Source: CAZXYS01 sp964645005
GTDB lineage: Bacteria; Bacteroidota; Ignavibacteria; Kapaibacteriales; UBA2268
Direction of reading: 5' to 3'
Assembly: GCA_964645005.1 (NCBI GenBank)
Contig: CAZXYS010000018.1
Span: 1 to 64,000 of the forward strand
DNA length: 64,000 nt
The position numbers and the translations under genes were made by a program. The notes below the pieces were generated by a model. That model worked only from the letters and a program-made list of their open reading frames with translations. It searched no databases and was not told the DNA's origin. Shown here in pieces: positions 52,899 through 61,165 of this stretch; the stretch's first letter is position 1; every line of letters starts with the position of its first letter.

Positions 52899-54194
52899 TT
52901 GATAGCGAAGGTGATGCATAAAAATGAGATGCGCGTATTCAAGCTGCACTTCATCTACTCGGTGATAGAGGGCTTGATCCTCGGCGCATTTCTGCTCAAT
53001 GAGTTCATTTTCCTCAAAAGCCTGAAAGGATCTAACTTTCAACTCGGTTTGCTGTTTCAATTCAGTGCGGTAGTTTTCCTCGTTTCCGCCGTTTTCAACG
53101 AAATAATCAAACGCTGCAACAAGAGATTCTTATTGCGGATAGTAGCGCTCGGGACACGACTGCCTCTCGTGCTATTTTTCTTCTTCCCCACCGATCCCGA
53201 AGTGCTGACCGGCGGCACATTCTACCACCTTGCATTTCTGTTCATATTTCTCTTTTTCTTCCTTTCGAAGCCTTTAACCTACCCTTCGATTAATTACTAT
53301 CTCAAAAACAATTACCAGCCTCAGCATTTCGGCAGGCTCTTCGGCTACGCAACCACCAGCCGTAAAGTCGTGATGTTCGCGTCCACCTTTTTATTTGGCA
53401 TACTGCTGGATTTCGATCCCTACGCCTTTGTTTATATCTATCCGCTGCTGGGCATCCTCGGTTTGGTTTCGATCTACCTTCTGACAATGATAGACCACGG
53501 CAACAACGGCAGGAAAGTGATCGATAAGCCGCTCTGGTCCTCTGTCGGCGAATCCATCAAACGAATGTACGGCATCATCAAAAGCAACAAGCCTTACCGC
53601 GATTTCGAGATAGGCTTCATGCTTTACGGGCTGGCATTTATGATGAACAAGGCTGTCGCAGCGATCTTCTTGACGCAGGAACTCAACCTCAGCTACACCA
53701 GCATCGCCTTCTACCAGAACATCTACAATATCATGGGCATAATCATTATCCCCATTTTCGGCAGGCTGCTGGACAAACTCGATCCGCGCCGTTTCGGGAC
53801 CTTCACTTTTAGTGCATTGCTGCTGTACACACTTCTGGTTATGCTGACGGAATACCTGCCCTTCAGTTCGCAGCTTTTCGGCATTGACCTTTATTATGTG
53901 CTATTAGGCGGTTACCTGTTTTACGGGATGTTTTCAGGAATGGTAATACTTCTATGGAACGTCGGCTCGTCGTATTTCTGCGAGAAGGAAGTTGCCCACG
54001 ACTACCAATCCGTCCACCTGACATTGGTCGGCGTCCGCGCTACCTATTCACCTCTGATCGGCGTCTGGCTGTACGAACTGCTCGGCTTTACCGGTGTATT
54101 CTCGCTTGCTGTCTTCTCGTTGATACTCGCTATTGGAGTTCTGCAATATTCGCTGCGGCAGAGGAAGCTGATCGGTGCGGCGGCGGCGGCGTGA
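52899..54194 (+). CDS. major facilitator superfamily transporter
   Basis: The 431-residue protein has about twelve hydrophobic helices. The helix 2-3 loop (NEIIKRCNKRFLLRIVALGT) and the central basic loop (SSVGESIKRMYGIIKSNKPY) fit MFS topology, and the later GRLLDKLDPRRFGTFTFSAL matches the second-half loop motif. Substrate is unknown. I chose the TTG at 52899 because an AAGGGGA element lies five bases upstream; ATG codons at 52914 and 52929 are alternatives. A low-complexity alanine tail ends it. Confidence 0.8.
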   Translation: MIAKVMHKNEMRVFKLHFIYSVIEGLILGAFLLNEFIFLKSLKGSNFQLGLLFQFSAVVFLVSAVFNEIIKRCNKRFLLRIVALGTRLPLVLFFFFPTDPEVLTGGTFYHLAFLFIFLFFFLSKPLTYPSINYYLKNNYQPQHFGRLFGYATTSRKVVMFASTFLFGILLDFDPYAFVYIYPLLGILGLVSIYLLTMIDHGNNGRKVIDKPLWSSVGESIKRMYGIIKSNKPYRDFEIGFMLYGLAFMMNKAVAAIFLTQELNLSYTSIAFYQNIYNIMGIIIIPIFGRLLDKLDPRRFGTFTFSALLLYTLLVMLTEYLPFSSQLFGIDLYYVLLGGYLFYGMFSGMVILLWNVGSSYFCEKEVAHDYQSVHLTLVGVRATYSPLIGVWLYELLGFTGVFSLAVFSLILAIGVLQYSLRQRKLIGAAAAA

Positions 54195-54338
54195 CTCAAT
54201 ATTTGATCTACCATTTTTAATTTCATATCTTAGATTAACGTTTCCACAAAAATTTTTTATTAATTTTTAAAATAGGTATATTTACACTATTTAAATATGA
54301 CATAGACAAAAGCCAATTAAAATTGACTTGTACAAAAG

Positions 54339-57300
54339 ATGTTAAATGATTACCTAAAGAAAATTTTCGACACAACAAATCAGGGTGATGCGCGAGAAGA
54401 GAGTTACTATCCTCACCTTGCTTCTTTATTTGAAGATTTTGGAAATAATACCGCAAAAAAGAAAACCCACGTAACCGTACTGCCCAAAAAAACGGAAGCT
54501 GGCAATCCCGACTTCAGGATCTGGGACGGTCACCAGCATATTATCGGATATATAGAAGCCAAGTTTCCCGGTTCTGATCTCGAGACTATAGAAAATACCG
54601 ATCAACTCGAAAGATATAGGTTCACATTTCCTAATCTTATTTTGACCGATTTCTATGAGTTCAGACTTTATAGGTATGGTGAATTAATTGGCAAAGTCTC
54701 TATAGGTAGACCTATTATCGCTGAGAGACTCAAAACAATACCGCCAGCCGAAAAAGAAGATGATTTTAATGAACTTCTCTTTAAATTTTTTGAATTCACC
54801 CTTCCGAGAGTCTTTACTTCGGAGAATCTCGCGGTTGAATTGGCAAAAAGGACACGCTTCCTGAAAGATGAGATCATCTACGAAGAACTCCGGGAAGAGA
54901 AAAAAGGACGCGGCGATATCATCGGATTCTACGAAGCTTTCCAAAAATATCTTATATCCGGTTTATCAAAAGAAGAATTTGCCGACCTCTATTCGCAAAC
55001 AATCACATACGGACTCTTCGCAGCAAGAACAAGGGCTAACAGCATATTCAACAGGACATTGGCTTTCGAATTTATACCGGCAACTATCGGTATTCTTCGT
55101 GATGTTTTCCACTTCATCTCTCTTGGCAAATTATCCAAACAAATGGAAGTTATAATTGATGATATTGCGGAAGTGCTTCACGTTGCCGATATAAAGAAGA
55201 TCCTGCAGGATTATTATAAAAAGGGCAGAGGGAATGATCCTATAATTCATTTTTACGAGACTTTCCTGAATAAATACGATCCCGAAACGCAGGAAAAAAG
55301 AGGCGTCTATTATACACCGGAATCTGTGGTTAATTATATAGTAAAATCCCTTGATAATATACTAAAAAAGAATTTCAGCAAAGAAAACGGTTTCGCCAAT
55401 ACTGATGTTACCGTGCTTGATCCCGCAGCCGGTACACTGACTTTTCTCGCGGAAACAACCAGGCTTGCTATTAGCGATTTTGTAAATAAATATGGCGATG
55501 GCGCCAGGCACAATTTCATAAAAGACCATATTCTTAAAAATTTCTATGCTTTCGAATTGATGATGGCGCCTTATTCCATAGCCCATCTTAAAATGTCCTT
55601 CGTCCTTGACGAACTCGGTTATACCATGGATGATGACGAGCGCTTCAATCTTTACCTTACTAACACGCTTGAGACAGAATACCTTGAACAAACCAGTATT
55701 CCGGGGATGTCATCGCTTTCGGAAGAGTCGAAACGCGCAACCGAAATCAAGAAAGAGAGTCCGATATTGGTTATAATGGGAAATCCTCCATATTCGGTGG
55801 CATCCTATAATAAGTCAACATTCATTGACGGGCTGATGGAGCTGTACAAAAAGGATGTAAAAGACGAGAGAAATATACAGATCCTTACCGACGACTATGT
55901 AAAATTCATTCGCTTCTGCCATTGGAAAATTGAACAATCCGGCAGGGGCGTCATTGGAATAATATCAAAAAACACCTATCTGAACGCATCTGCTTTCAAA
56001 GGGATGAGAAAGCAGATACTCAAATTCTTTGACAGGGTTTATGTGCTCAACCTGCACGGCAAACTCTACGAAAAAACACCCGAAGGCGGCAAAGACCAGA
56101 ATGTATTTGACATAAGAGTAGGCACAGCTATATTATTTCTTGTAAAAGACGGCTCAAAAAAAAGTGAATATGCTTCTTTATATTACCATGAACTTTACGG
56201 AACAAGAGAGATAAAATACCCCTACCTATTCAAAGAGTCAATCGAAACTACAGAGTGGGAAGAACTTCCCGCATCAGAGCCGTATTTCTTCTTTGAGAAA
56301 AAGAATTTTAGGGATCCGGATTTATATAATTCGTTTTTTTCGATAAGTAAAATGTTTGTTGATAGATCAAGTGGGGTAAAAACTCATCGAGATCATTTTG
56401 TTACTGATATTTTTAAAGATCAATTAAGAAATCGTATAATTTCTTTTAAAAATTGTAATTTGCCATTGGATTTAATTAAGAAGACTTACCAATTGAAAGA
56501 CAACCGAGATTTTTCCTTATCCGATTTACTTGATTATTTTCAGGAATTTGAAGAAGAGAAAATTAGAGAATATAATTTCAAGCCATTTTCCCAAAAATTC
56601 ATTTATTATGATACTAATTTTATTGACTTTGATAGATGGACAGTCATGAAAAATTTTCTGCTCGGTAAAAACCTGGGATTGGTTATAAAAAAGAAACATA
56701 ATGACAGAAAATATGATCATTGTTTTGTTACGGATAAAGTTACTGACGTCAATTTTCTCGGTGGTCAATCTTATGTATTCCCACTCTACATTTACTCAGA
56801 AAATGACGATTTTTTCAACGGCAACAAAAAATCCAATATAGATCCACTTTTTGAAGAATCCCTGGAAGATATCTATAATAAAAAAGACCTTACCGAACAG
56901 ATATTCTATTACACTTATGCAATATTACATTGCAACGAGTATCGCAACGCCTTCCAGGAACTTTTAATGATCGATTACCCCAAAATCCCATTCCCTGACG
57001 ATTACAACATCTTTGATGAAGTATCGAAAACAGGTAAGGAACTTGCTGATTTGCATTTATTGCGTTCTCAAAAACTATCTGATCCATTAGTAAAATTTTA
57101 TGGGCAGGGCAATCAAAAAGTAAGTAACATAGAATTTGATAAGGATAGGGGAAACCTTAGAATCAATGATTTGCAATACTTTTCAAATATAACCGAGCAA
57201 ATGTGGGAATATGAAATAGGCAAGAACAAACCCGTTCAAAGATGGCTCAAAAACAGGAAAGGCAGAGCTTTAACACTTGACGAATCCATAGAATTTAGCA

Positions 57301-57425
57301 AGATAACAACGGCTGTTAAATATACCCTGGACATACAATATGATTTAAATCCTTTTTATACCAATATAATTGATAATTTGCTAACTTCGGACAGGATTAG
57401 ATTTAACCCGGAGAATTCATTATAA
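54339..57425 (+). CDS. single-polypeptide type IIG restriction-modification enzyme
   Basis: The 1028-residue protein fuses nuclease, methylase and specificity functions. An N-terminal PD-(D/E)XK nuclease motif is visible: P57-D58, then E73-A-K75 (GYIEAKFPG). The adenine methyltransferase domain begins GVYYTPESVVNYIVKSLD (about residue 324), has the AdoMet motif D361-PAAGT and the catalytic N482-PPY. The C-terminal third (about 640-1000) is the likely target-recognition region. No helicase motifs or separate specificity gene occur, so this is not type I. The target sequence cannot be predicted. All catalytic motifs are intact. Confidence 0.88.
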   Translation: MLNDYLKKIFDTTNQGDAREESYYPHLASLFEDFGNNTAKKKTHVTVLPKKTEAGNPDFRIWDGHQHIIGYIEAKFPGSDLETIENTDQLERYRFTFPNLILTDFYEFRLYRYGELIGKVSIGRPIIAERLKTIPPAEKEDDFNELLFKFFEFTLPRVFTSENLAVELAKRTRFLKDEIIYEELREEKKGRGDIIGFYEAFQKYLISGLSKEEFADLYSQTITYGLFAARTRANSIFNRTLAFEFIPATIGILRDVFHFISLGKLSKQMEVIIDDIAEVLHVADIKKILQDYYKKGRGNDPIIHFYETFLNKYDPETQEKRGVYYTPESVVNYIVKSLDNILKKNFSKENGFANTDVTVLDPAAGTLTFLAETTRLAISDFVNKYGDGARHNFIKDHILKNFYAFELMMAPYSIAHLKMSFVLDELGYTMDDDERFNLYLTNTLETEYLEQTSIPGMSSLSEESKRATEIKKESPILVIMGNPPYSVASYNKSTFIDGLMELYKKDVKDERNIQILTDDYVKFIRFCHWKIEQSGRGVIGIISKNTYLNASAFKGMRKQILKFFDRVYVLNLHGKLYEKTPEGGKDQNVFDIRVGTAILFLVKDGSKKSEYASLYYHELYGTREIKYPYLFKESIETTEWEELPASEPYFFFEKKNFRDPDLYNSFFSISKMFVDRSSGVKTHRDHFVTDIFKDQLRNRIISFKNCNLPLDLIKKTYQLKDNRDFSLSDLLDYFQEFEEEKIREYNFKPFSQKFIYYDTNFIDFDRWTVMKNFLLGKNLGLVIKKKHNDRKYDHCFVTDKVTDVNFLGGQSYVFPLYIYSENDDFFNGNKKSNIDPLFEESLEDIYNKKDLTEQIFYYTYAILHCNEYRNAFQELLMIDYPKIPFPDDYNIFDEVSKTGKELADLHLLRSQKLSDPLVKFYGQGNQKVSNIEFDKDRGNLRINDLQYFSNITEQMWEYEIGKNKPVQRWLKNRKGRALTLDESIEFSKITTAVKYTLDIQYDLNPFYTNIIDNLLTSDRIRFNPENSL

Positions 57426-57503
57426 GAATTTCCTCATCCCTAAGTCCCTTTTCCCAAGTGGAGAAGGGCTGGGGATGATTGGGAATAAAAGATTATATTT
57501 GTT

Positions 57504-57769
57504 CTAATGCAATATCCCATCTAACACTTTTGAAAGCACAGGTTTCCCATAGGGTTATCCCATATTTTTCATTAGATTATTCTTTCATCAGCATAAGCAA
57601 TTTAACCCTAAAAATTTAACCACCCCTTCTTTTCCCCTCCTTAGTAAGGAGGGGAGTGAAGCCGAAGGCTTTACGGGGTGGTTCTTCTAAAATGATGAAT
57701 TGTAATTTGTCAGTAGAACTCAAGAGTACCTAATGCAAAATCCCATCTAGCACTTTTGTAAGCACTGGT
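57504..57769 (+). repeat. 40-base direct repeat pair plus palindromic repeat
   Basis: CTAATGCAATATCCCATCTA (57504-57523) with the following 20 bases recurs at 57730-57769 with only four changes. Between them lies the long CCCCTCCTT palindrome (57617-57683: AACCACCCCTTCTTTTCCCC, TCCTTAGTAAGGAGGGG, GAAGCCGAAGGCTT, TACGGGGTGGTT). The whole gap 57426-58407 has no intact gene. A further hairpin (CATCCC...GGGGATG) follows the stop codon of the restriction gene at 57434-57478. Confidence 0.6.
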
Positions 57770-57805
57770 CTACCAAGGAGATATCAAAAACCAAGGGTTA
57801 AATAA

Positions 57806-57970
57806 GAATCCACCCCGCCCTCGCCGCGCTAAAGTGTGGTTTCCGCCGAGCTGCAACTGCGCTCGGGCACTCCTCAAAGAGGGGAATCCCGTCAGATATT
57901 ACTTCTGACGGGACGTTCTGAGGCGAGTTAGCTGCTTTTTGCCACAAATGCAATTTTGTATTGTGAATCC
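57806..57970 (+). repeat. composite repeat C/D, longest uninterrupted copy
   Basis: The element contains CTAAAGTGTGGTTTCCGCCG, GCTGCAACTGCGCTCGGGCA, CCCGTCAGA...TCTGACGGG, then GAGTTAGCTGCTTTTTGCCA and CAAATGCAATTTTGTATTGT, ending GAATCC. Copies: 48751-48848 (short) and 19695-19985 (reverse, interrupted). The inner CCCGTCAGA/TCTGACGGG hairpin is a nine-base stem. Confidence 0.6.
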
Positions 57971-57988
57971 AGGTTAAAAACATTATCT

Positions 57989-58199
57989 CTACTCCATAGC
58001 TTTATGTTGTAACTCAATAGAATTAGTCTTATCTTTTAAAGGGGATAATCTTCCTTCCCCAATCAAATTTAAATTTCTTTTTTTCATACATTAAACTATT
58101 CGGAAATTTCGACAATAAATAATCAACATAGTCTAAAACTTCCTTCTTAAACTCTTCAGGAAGCTATTGAATTTTGATCTCTAATTTCTTATTATGCAT
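57989..58199 (-). pseudogene. decayed DUF2281-type (VapB-like antitoxin) gene
   Basis: From ATG 58199 the frame reads MHNKKLEIKIQ, then a TAG, then LPEEFKKEVLDYVDYLLSKF, which is the DUF2281 helix pattern. After KKKFKFDW a single-base shift is needed to continue EGRLSPLKDKTNSIELQHKA and the stop at 57989-57991; that tail resembles the C-terminus of family members. One nonsense codon and one frameshift mean it is inactive. No intact toxin gene lies beside it. Confidence 0.7.
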
Positions 58200-58407
58200 G
58201 CTAATTTCTCCTTCAAAAATTGATTTTAAAGATGCAATCTTAATTTACAAACAATATAGCTTTTTTCTTATTTTTTTCAATTTAATATTATTGCTTAAAA
58301 ATTTTTGCTGCCATCATTTGAAATTTTTTTAAAATTTTTAGAGACAAAATTGCTTTTCATGTGTCATTTAATTAGACATGATTTCCAATTACCCGGGTAC
58401 TAAAAAA

Positions 58408-60615
58408 ATGAGTACTTTAAAAAATTTGATCCTGCCTGCCGTAGTTTTAGTAATTACGGCAGTAATAAGTGCGTATTCCCAGGATACATCCGGCTGGGAG
58501 CAGAAGGACGGTTATATTGTGTCGAAGAAAACTGTTGGCGGCATTTCTTTCATTCAATATTCAAATGATGGCAAAATCCTGTATACTTATAGTGGGGATG
58601 GCTATTTTAGGAAATGGGATGTGGAGAAGGGGAAGATATTAATGTCTAAGGATGTAGGTATATATGTAAGCAGTATTGCAGTAGGACAAAAGGATGACTA
58701 TTTAGCTGTCGGAAAGCTTACAGTAATGGATAAAACCATTGTTTATGATTTACATAGTTTAGATAGTCTTTATTTTGTTTATGCTAGCGGATACATGTTT
58801 GATGCTTATGAGAAACAATACGATGAAAATATTTATGAAGGCTATATAACAAATAATAAGGTATATATTGACAGTGAAAAAAATGAATTAATGGTAATTG
58901 CAGGCTCCTCAGAAACTGGATTTGGTCTCCGTCCAAATACTAAAACTATAGGTGCTAGGGTTTACTTCAATATTGAAACCGGTGAAGAAAAAGCAACTTA
59001 TCCGGGCAATATTATATATTGCATCTATAATTATTCAAAAGATAGAAACAGTGTTATTGCTTATCATTATAGCGAAATAAATTATTGGGTTGGGGGTGGT
59101 GGTGGATACTTAACTTACAAATATAATAACTTGTATTTCAGAGATTTCAAACTAAATAAACATCATAGTATATACAGTGGTTCTTCGAAAGATAATGGAT
59201 CACTAGAAAGTTTCTATGGTGCATTTATATCAAATGATGATAGGCTAATATATTGTTTTTCCAGTTTAAAAATGATTAAAATATGGGATGCAAATACTGG
59301 AAATTTATATAGGAGTATTGAAGTAACTGATTTTCCTACTGATATCGATTTCCCTCTTGGTGATGATTATTTAATTACAGTCGATACCAGACATTGGAAA
59401 GAAGGTGAAGAATATAAATTCAAACAATTGATAAATTTCAGAGATATTGATGCTTACGCCAGAATAGATTCAATCGAATTTCCTACAAATATGAAATGGT
59501 TTATCGCCATCTCCCCCGACTCCACCTCCTTTGCCACCGGCAGCGAGGATGGCAAAATTCGTATTTTCAATCCCAAATTACTGTCCAATGACCTCAATGC
59601 TATATTTGCAGCCGATTCCACAACAAAATTCTCTAGAAAGCCGGTGCATTTCCTAGATTACTCCAGCGGTGAGCCTGATTCGTGGTACTGGGATTTCGGT
59701 GATGGCTCGACCAGTATGGAGCAAAATCCCTCCCATACTTATATGAAAACCGGCAAATACACAGTGAAATTAGTTGTCGGGAAGGACGGGGAAAAAGATT
59801 CGTTAGTGAAAGAAGAATACATAGTGGTCAGGGAGAGGCTTAATGCTGCAATCCAGGCAAATAAGACTTTGGGTGAGGTGCCTTTCACAGTTGAGTTCAA
59901 GGATATGTCCACAGGAGAAAAGCAAAACTGGTTCTGGGATTTCGGCGACAGCACAACTTCCGATCAACAAAATCCAATCCATACTTACAATGAATCAGGC
60001 ACTTATACAGTAAGACTAATAGTCACAGATGATTACGGTGCCGACACTCTGGTTAAGGAAGATTATATCGAAGTGCTCGAATATATGGAAGCCGATTTCT
60101 CGATAAGCGACACTGTCGGCAGGGCGCCTATGAGTGTTACTTTCTCAGATCTATCCACAGGAAATCCCGACAGCTACACATGGTTCTTTGGTGATAATTA
60201 CTCAAGTACGGAGCGGAATCCGGTACATACTTATGATAATCCGGGAGTATATTCAGTGGAGTTAATGATTGAGAATAAACTAAAGACTTCTAAGGAGAAT
60301 AAACCTAATATGGTTATAGTGCGTGAAGGGACTGCAGTAAGCACCTTTCAATCAAAAAGTTATAATTTGAAGCCGCTATCTATCCCCTTTTCAGATAATA
60401 TATCGTTTGAACTTGATCTACTCCGAACTTCAGCAGTAACATTGACAATCCATGATCTATACGGGAATAAATTAAATACTCTGGCTAACGGAAATTATAA
60501 TGCGGGAAGTCACAGATTTTTATTTAACGGCTCGGATTTAGCTGCCGGAGTATATTTTTACCGTCTATTAATAAATGGGGAAATGGAGACGGGGAAAGTG
60601 ATGAAGATAGAGTGA
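58408..60615 (+). CDS. T9SS-exported protein with WD40-like repeats and three PKD domains
   Basis: Signal peptide MSTLKNLILPAVVLVITAVI ends in SAYS before QDTSG. Residues about 40-390 contain WD40-like repeats (FIQYSNDGKILYTYSGDGYF, RLIYCFSSLKMIKIWDANTG, TSFATGSEDGKIRIFNP). Three PKD domains follow, each with W-D-F-G-D or W-F-F-G-D and N-P-x-H-T-Y (YWDFGDGSTSMEQNPSHTY, FWDFGDSTTSDQQNPIHTY, WFFGDNYSSTERNPVHTY). The last 70 residues are a sorting domain (TIHDLYGNKLNTL, AAGVYFYRLLING). An ATG at 58378 would add ten residues; the later start gives the better signal peptide. Confidence 0.8.
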   Translation: MSTLKNLILPAVVLVITAVISAYSQDTSGWEQKDGYIVSKKTVGGISFIQYSNDGKILYTYSGDGYFRKWDVEKGKILMSKDVGIYVSSIAVGQKDDYLAVGKLTVMDKTIVYDLHSLDSLYFVYASGYMFDAYEKQYDENIYEGYITNNKVYIDSEKNELMVIAGSSETGFGLRPNTKTIGARVYFNIETGEEKATYPGNIIYCIYNYSKDRNSVIAYHYSEINYWVGGGGGYLTYKYNNLYFRDFKLNKHHSIYSGSSKDNGSLESFYGAFISNDDRLIYCFSSLKMIKIWDANTGNLYRSIEVTDFPTDIDFPLGDDYLITVDTRHWKEGEEYKFKQLINFRDIDAYARIDSIEFPTNMKWFIAISPDSTSFATGSEDGKIRIFNPKLLSNDLNAIFAADSTTKFSRKPVHFLDYSSGEPDSWYWDFGDGSTSMEQNPSHTYMKTGKYTVKLVVGKDGEKDSLVKEEYIVVRERLNAAIQANKTLGEVPFTVEFKDMSTGEKQNWFWDFGDSTTSDQQNPIHTYNESGTYTVRLIVTDDYGADTLVKEDYIEVLEYMEADFSISDTVGRAPMSVTFSDLSTGNPDSYTWFFGDNYSSTERNPVHTYDNPGVYSVELMIENKLKTSKENKPNMVIVREGTAVSTFQSKSYNLKPLSIPFSDNISFELDLLRTSAVTLTIHDLYGNKLNTLANGNYNAGSHRFLFNGSDLAAGVYFYRLLINGEMETGKVMKIE

Positions 60616-60616
60616 A

Positions 60617-60769
60617 GTTGAAGTGGATAATATTGATGAATATATCGAAAAAGCGCGGAATGCTGGCGGCGAGATTGTCGTCGAAAAGACAGAAATCCCC
60701 GGTGTAGGTTACTAGTCTTACTGTAAGGATCCGGAAGGGCATATTATAGGTATTCATCAGAGGTTGTAG
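60617..60769 (+). pseudogene. 3' remnant of a VOC (glyoxalase-like) gene
   Basis: Immediately after the WD40/PKD gene, the plus strand encodes VEVDNIDEYIEKARNAGGEI, then VVEKTEIPGVGY, a TAG, and SYCKDPEGHIIGIHQ to a second TAG at 60767. This is the C-terminal half of a VOC domain, in which the position of the stop usually carries an aromatic residue. The N-terminal half is absent. The join to the upstream gene is only two bases long, suggesting a deletion or insertion fused the two. Confidence 0.75.
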
Positions 60770-60795
60770 GGAATAAAAAATTATTAGTACCCAAA

Positions 60796-60823
60796 AAAGC
60801 CCGCCATTCTTTGGCGGGCTTTT
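60796..60823 (-). terminator. terminator after the tRNA cluster
   Basis: AAAAGCCCGCC and GGCGGGCTTTT form a strong stem around ATTCTTT. It is bidirectional, with A- and T-runs on both sides, and ends three bases before the tRNA-Asp 3' end (minus strand). Confidence 0.8.
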
Positions 60824-60826
60824 GCG

Positions 60827-60901
60827 CGGGGCCGACGGGACTTGAACTCGCGACCTCCAGTGTGACAGACTGGCGCTCTAACCAAGCTGAGCTACGACCC
60901 C
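60827..60901 (-). tRNA. tRNA-Asp (GTC)
   Basis: The minus strand folds into a cloverleaf: acceptor GGGGTCG with CGGCCCC and discriminator G, D arm with AGCTCAGCTTGGTTAGAGC, anticodon stem-loop CCAGT-CTGTCAC-ACTGG with anticodon GTC, and T loop GTTCAAGTCC. The CCA end is not encoded. G34, U35, C36 and discriminator G73 are aspartate identity elements. Confidence 0.95.
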
Positions 60902-60910
60902 ATATTTTTC

Positions 60911-60979
60911 TGGTGGATCCTAAAAGAATCGAACTTTTGACCTTCACGCCATCGGCGTGACGCTCTCCCGGAATGACCC
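60911..60979 (-). tRNA. defective or non-canonical tRNA-like gene related to tRNA-Ala
   Basis: The sequence ends TTCGATTCTTTTAGGATCCA plus CCA and shares GGGAGAGCG and AGGTC with the neighbouring tRNA-Ala, but is seven bases short. The missing bases correspond to AGCTCAG, the 5' side of the D arm. The anticodon arm TCACG-CCGATGG-CGTGA is perfectly paired, with GAT in the anticodon position but C instead of U at position 33. The T stem (AAAAG/CTTTT) is fully paired through compensatory changes. Acceptor pair 6-67 is A-G. Probably a pseudo-tRNA. Confidence 0.6.
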
Positions 60980-60990
60980 ACTTTCTAGTC

Positions 60991-61066
<76 letters not shown>

Positions 61067-61165
61067 GTTATGTAAAAGAACGTGCTTTGCTTTTTAGCAA
61101 GGCTTACAAAAATACGATATTTGTATTAATTTGTCAACCTTTTTTTTCAATTCACTAAAAAATAT

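Noticed and set aside
57989..58199. Functional toxin-antitoxin system
   Set aside because: The antitoxin-like frame carries a stop and a frameshift, and no toxin gene is adjacent.
60744..60947. A 67-codon frame overlapping the tRNA genes
   Set aside because: It lies over tRNA-Asp and a terminator; spurious translation of structural RNA.
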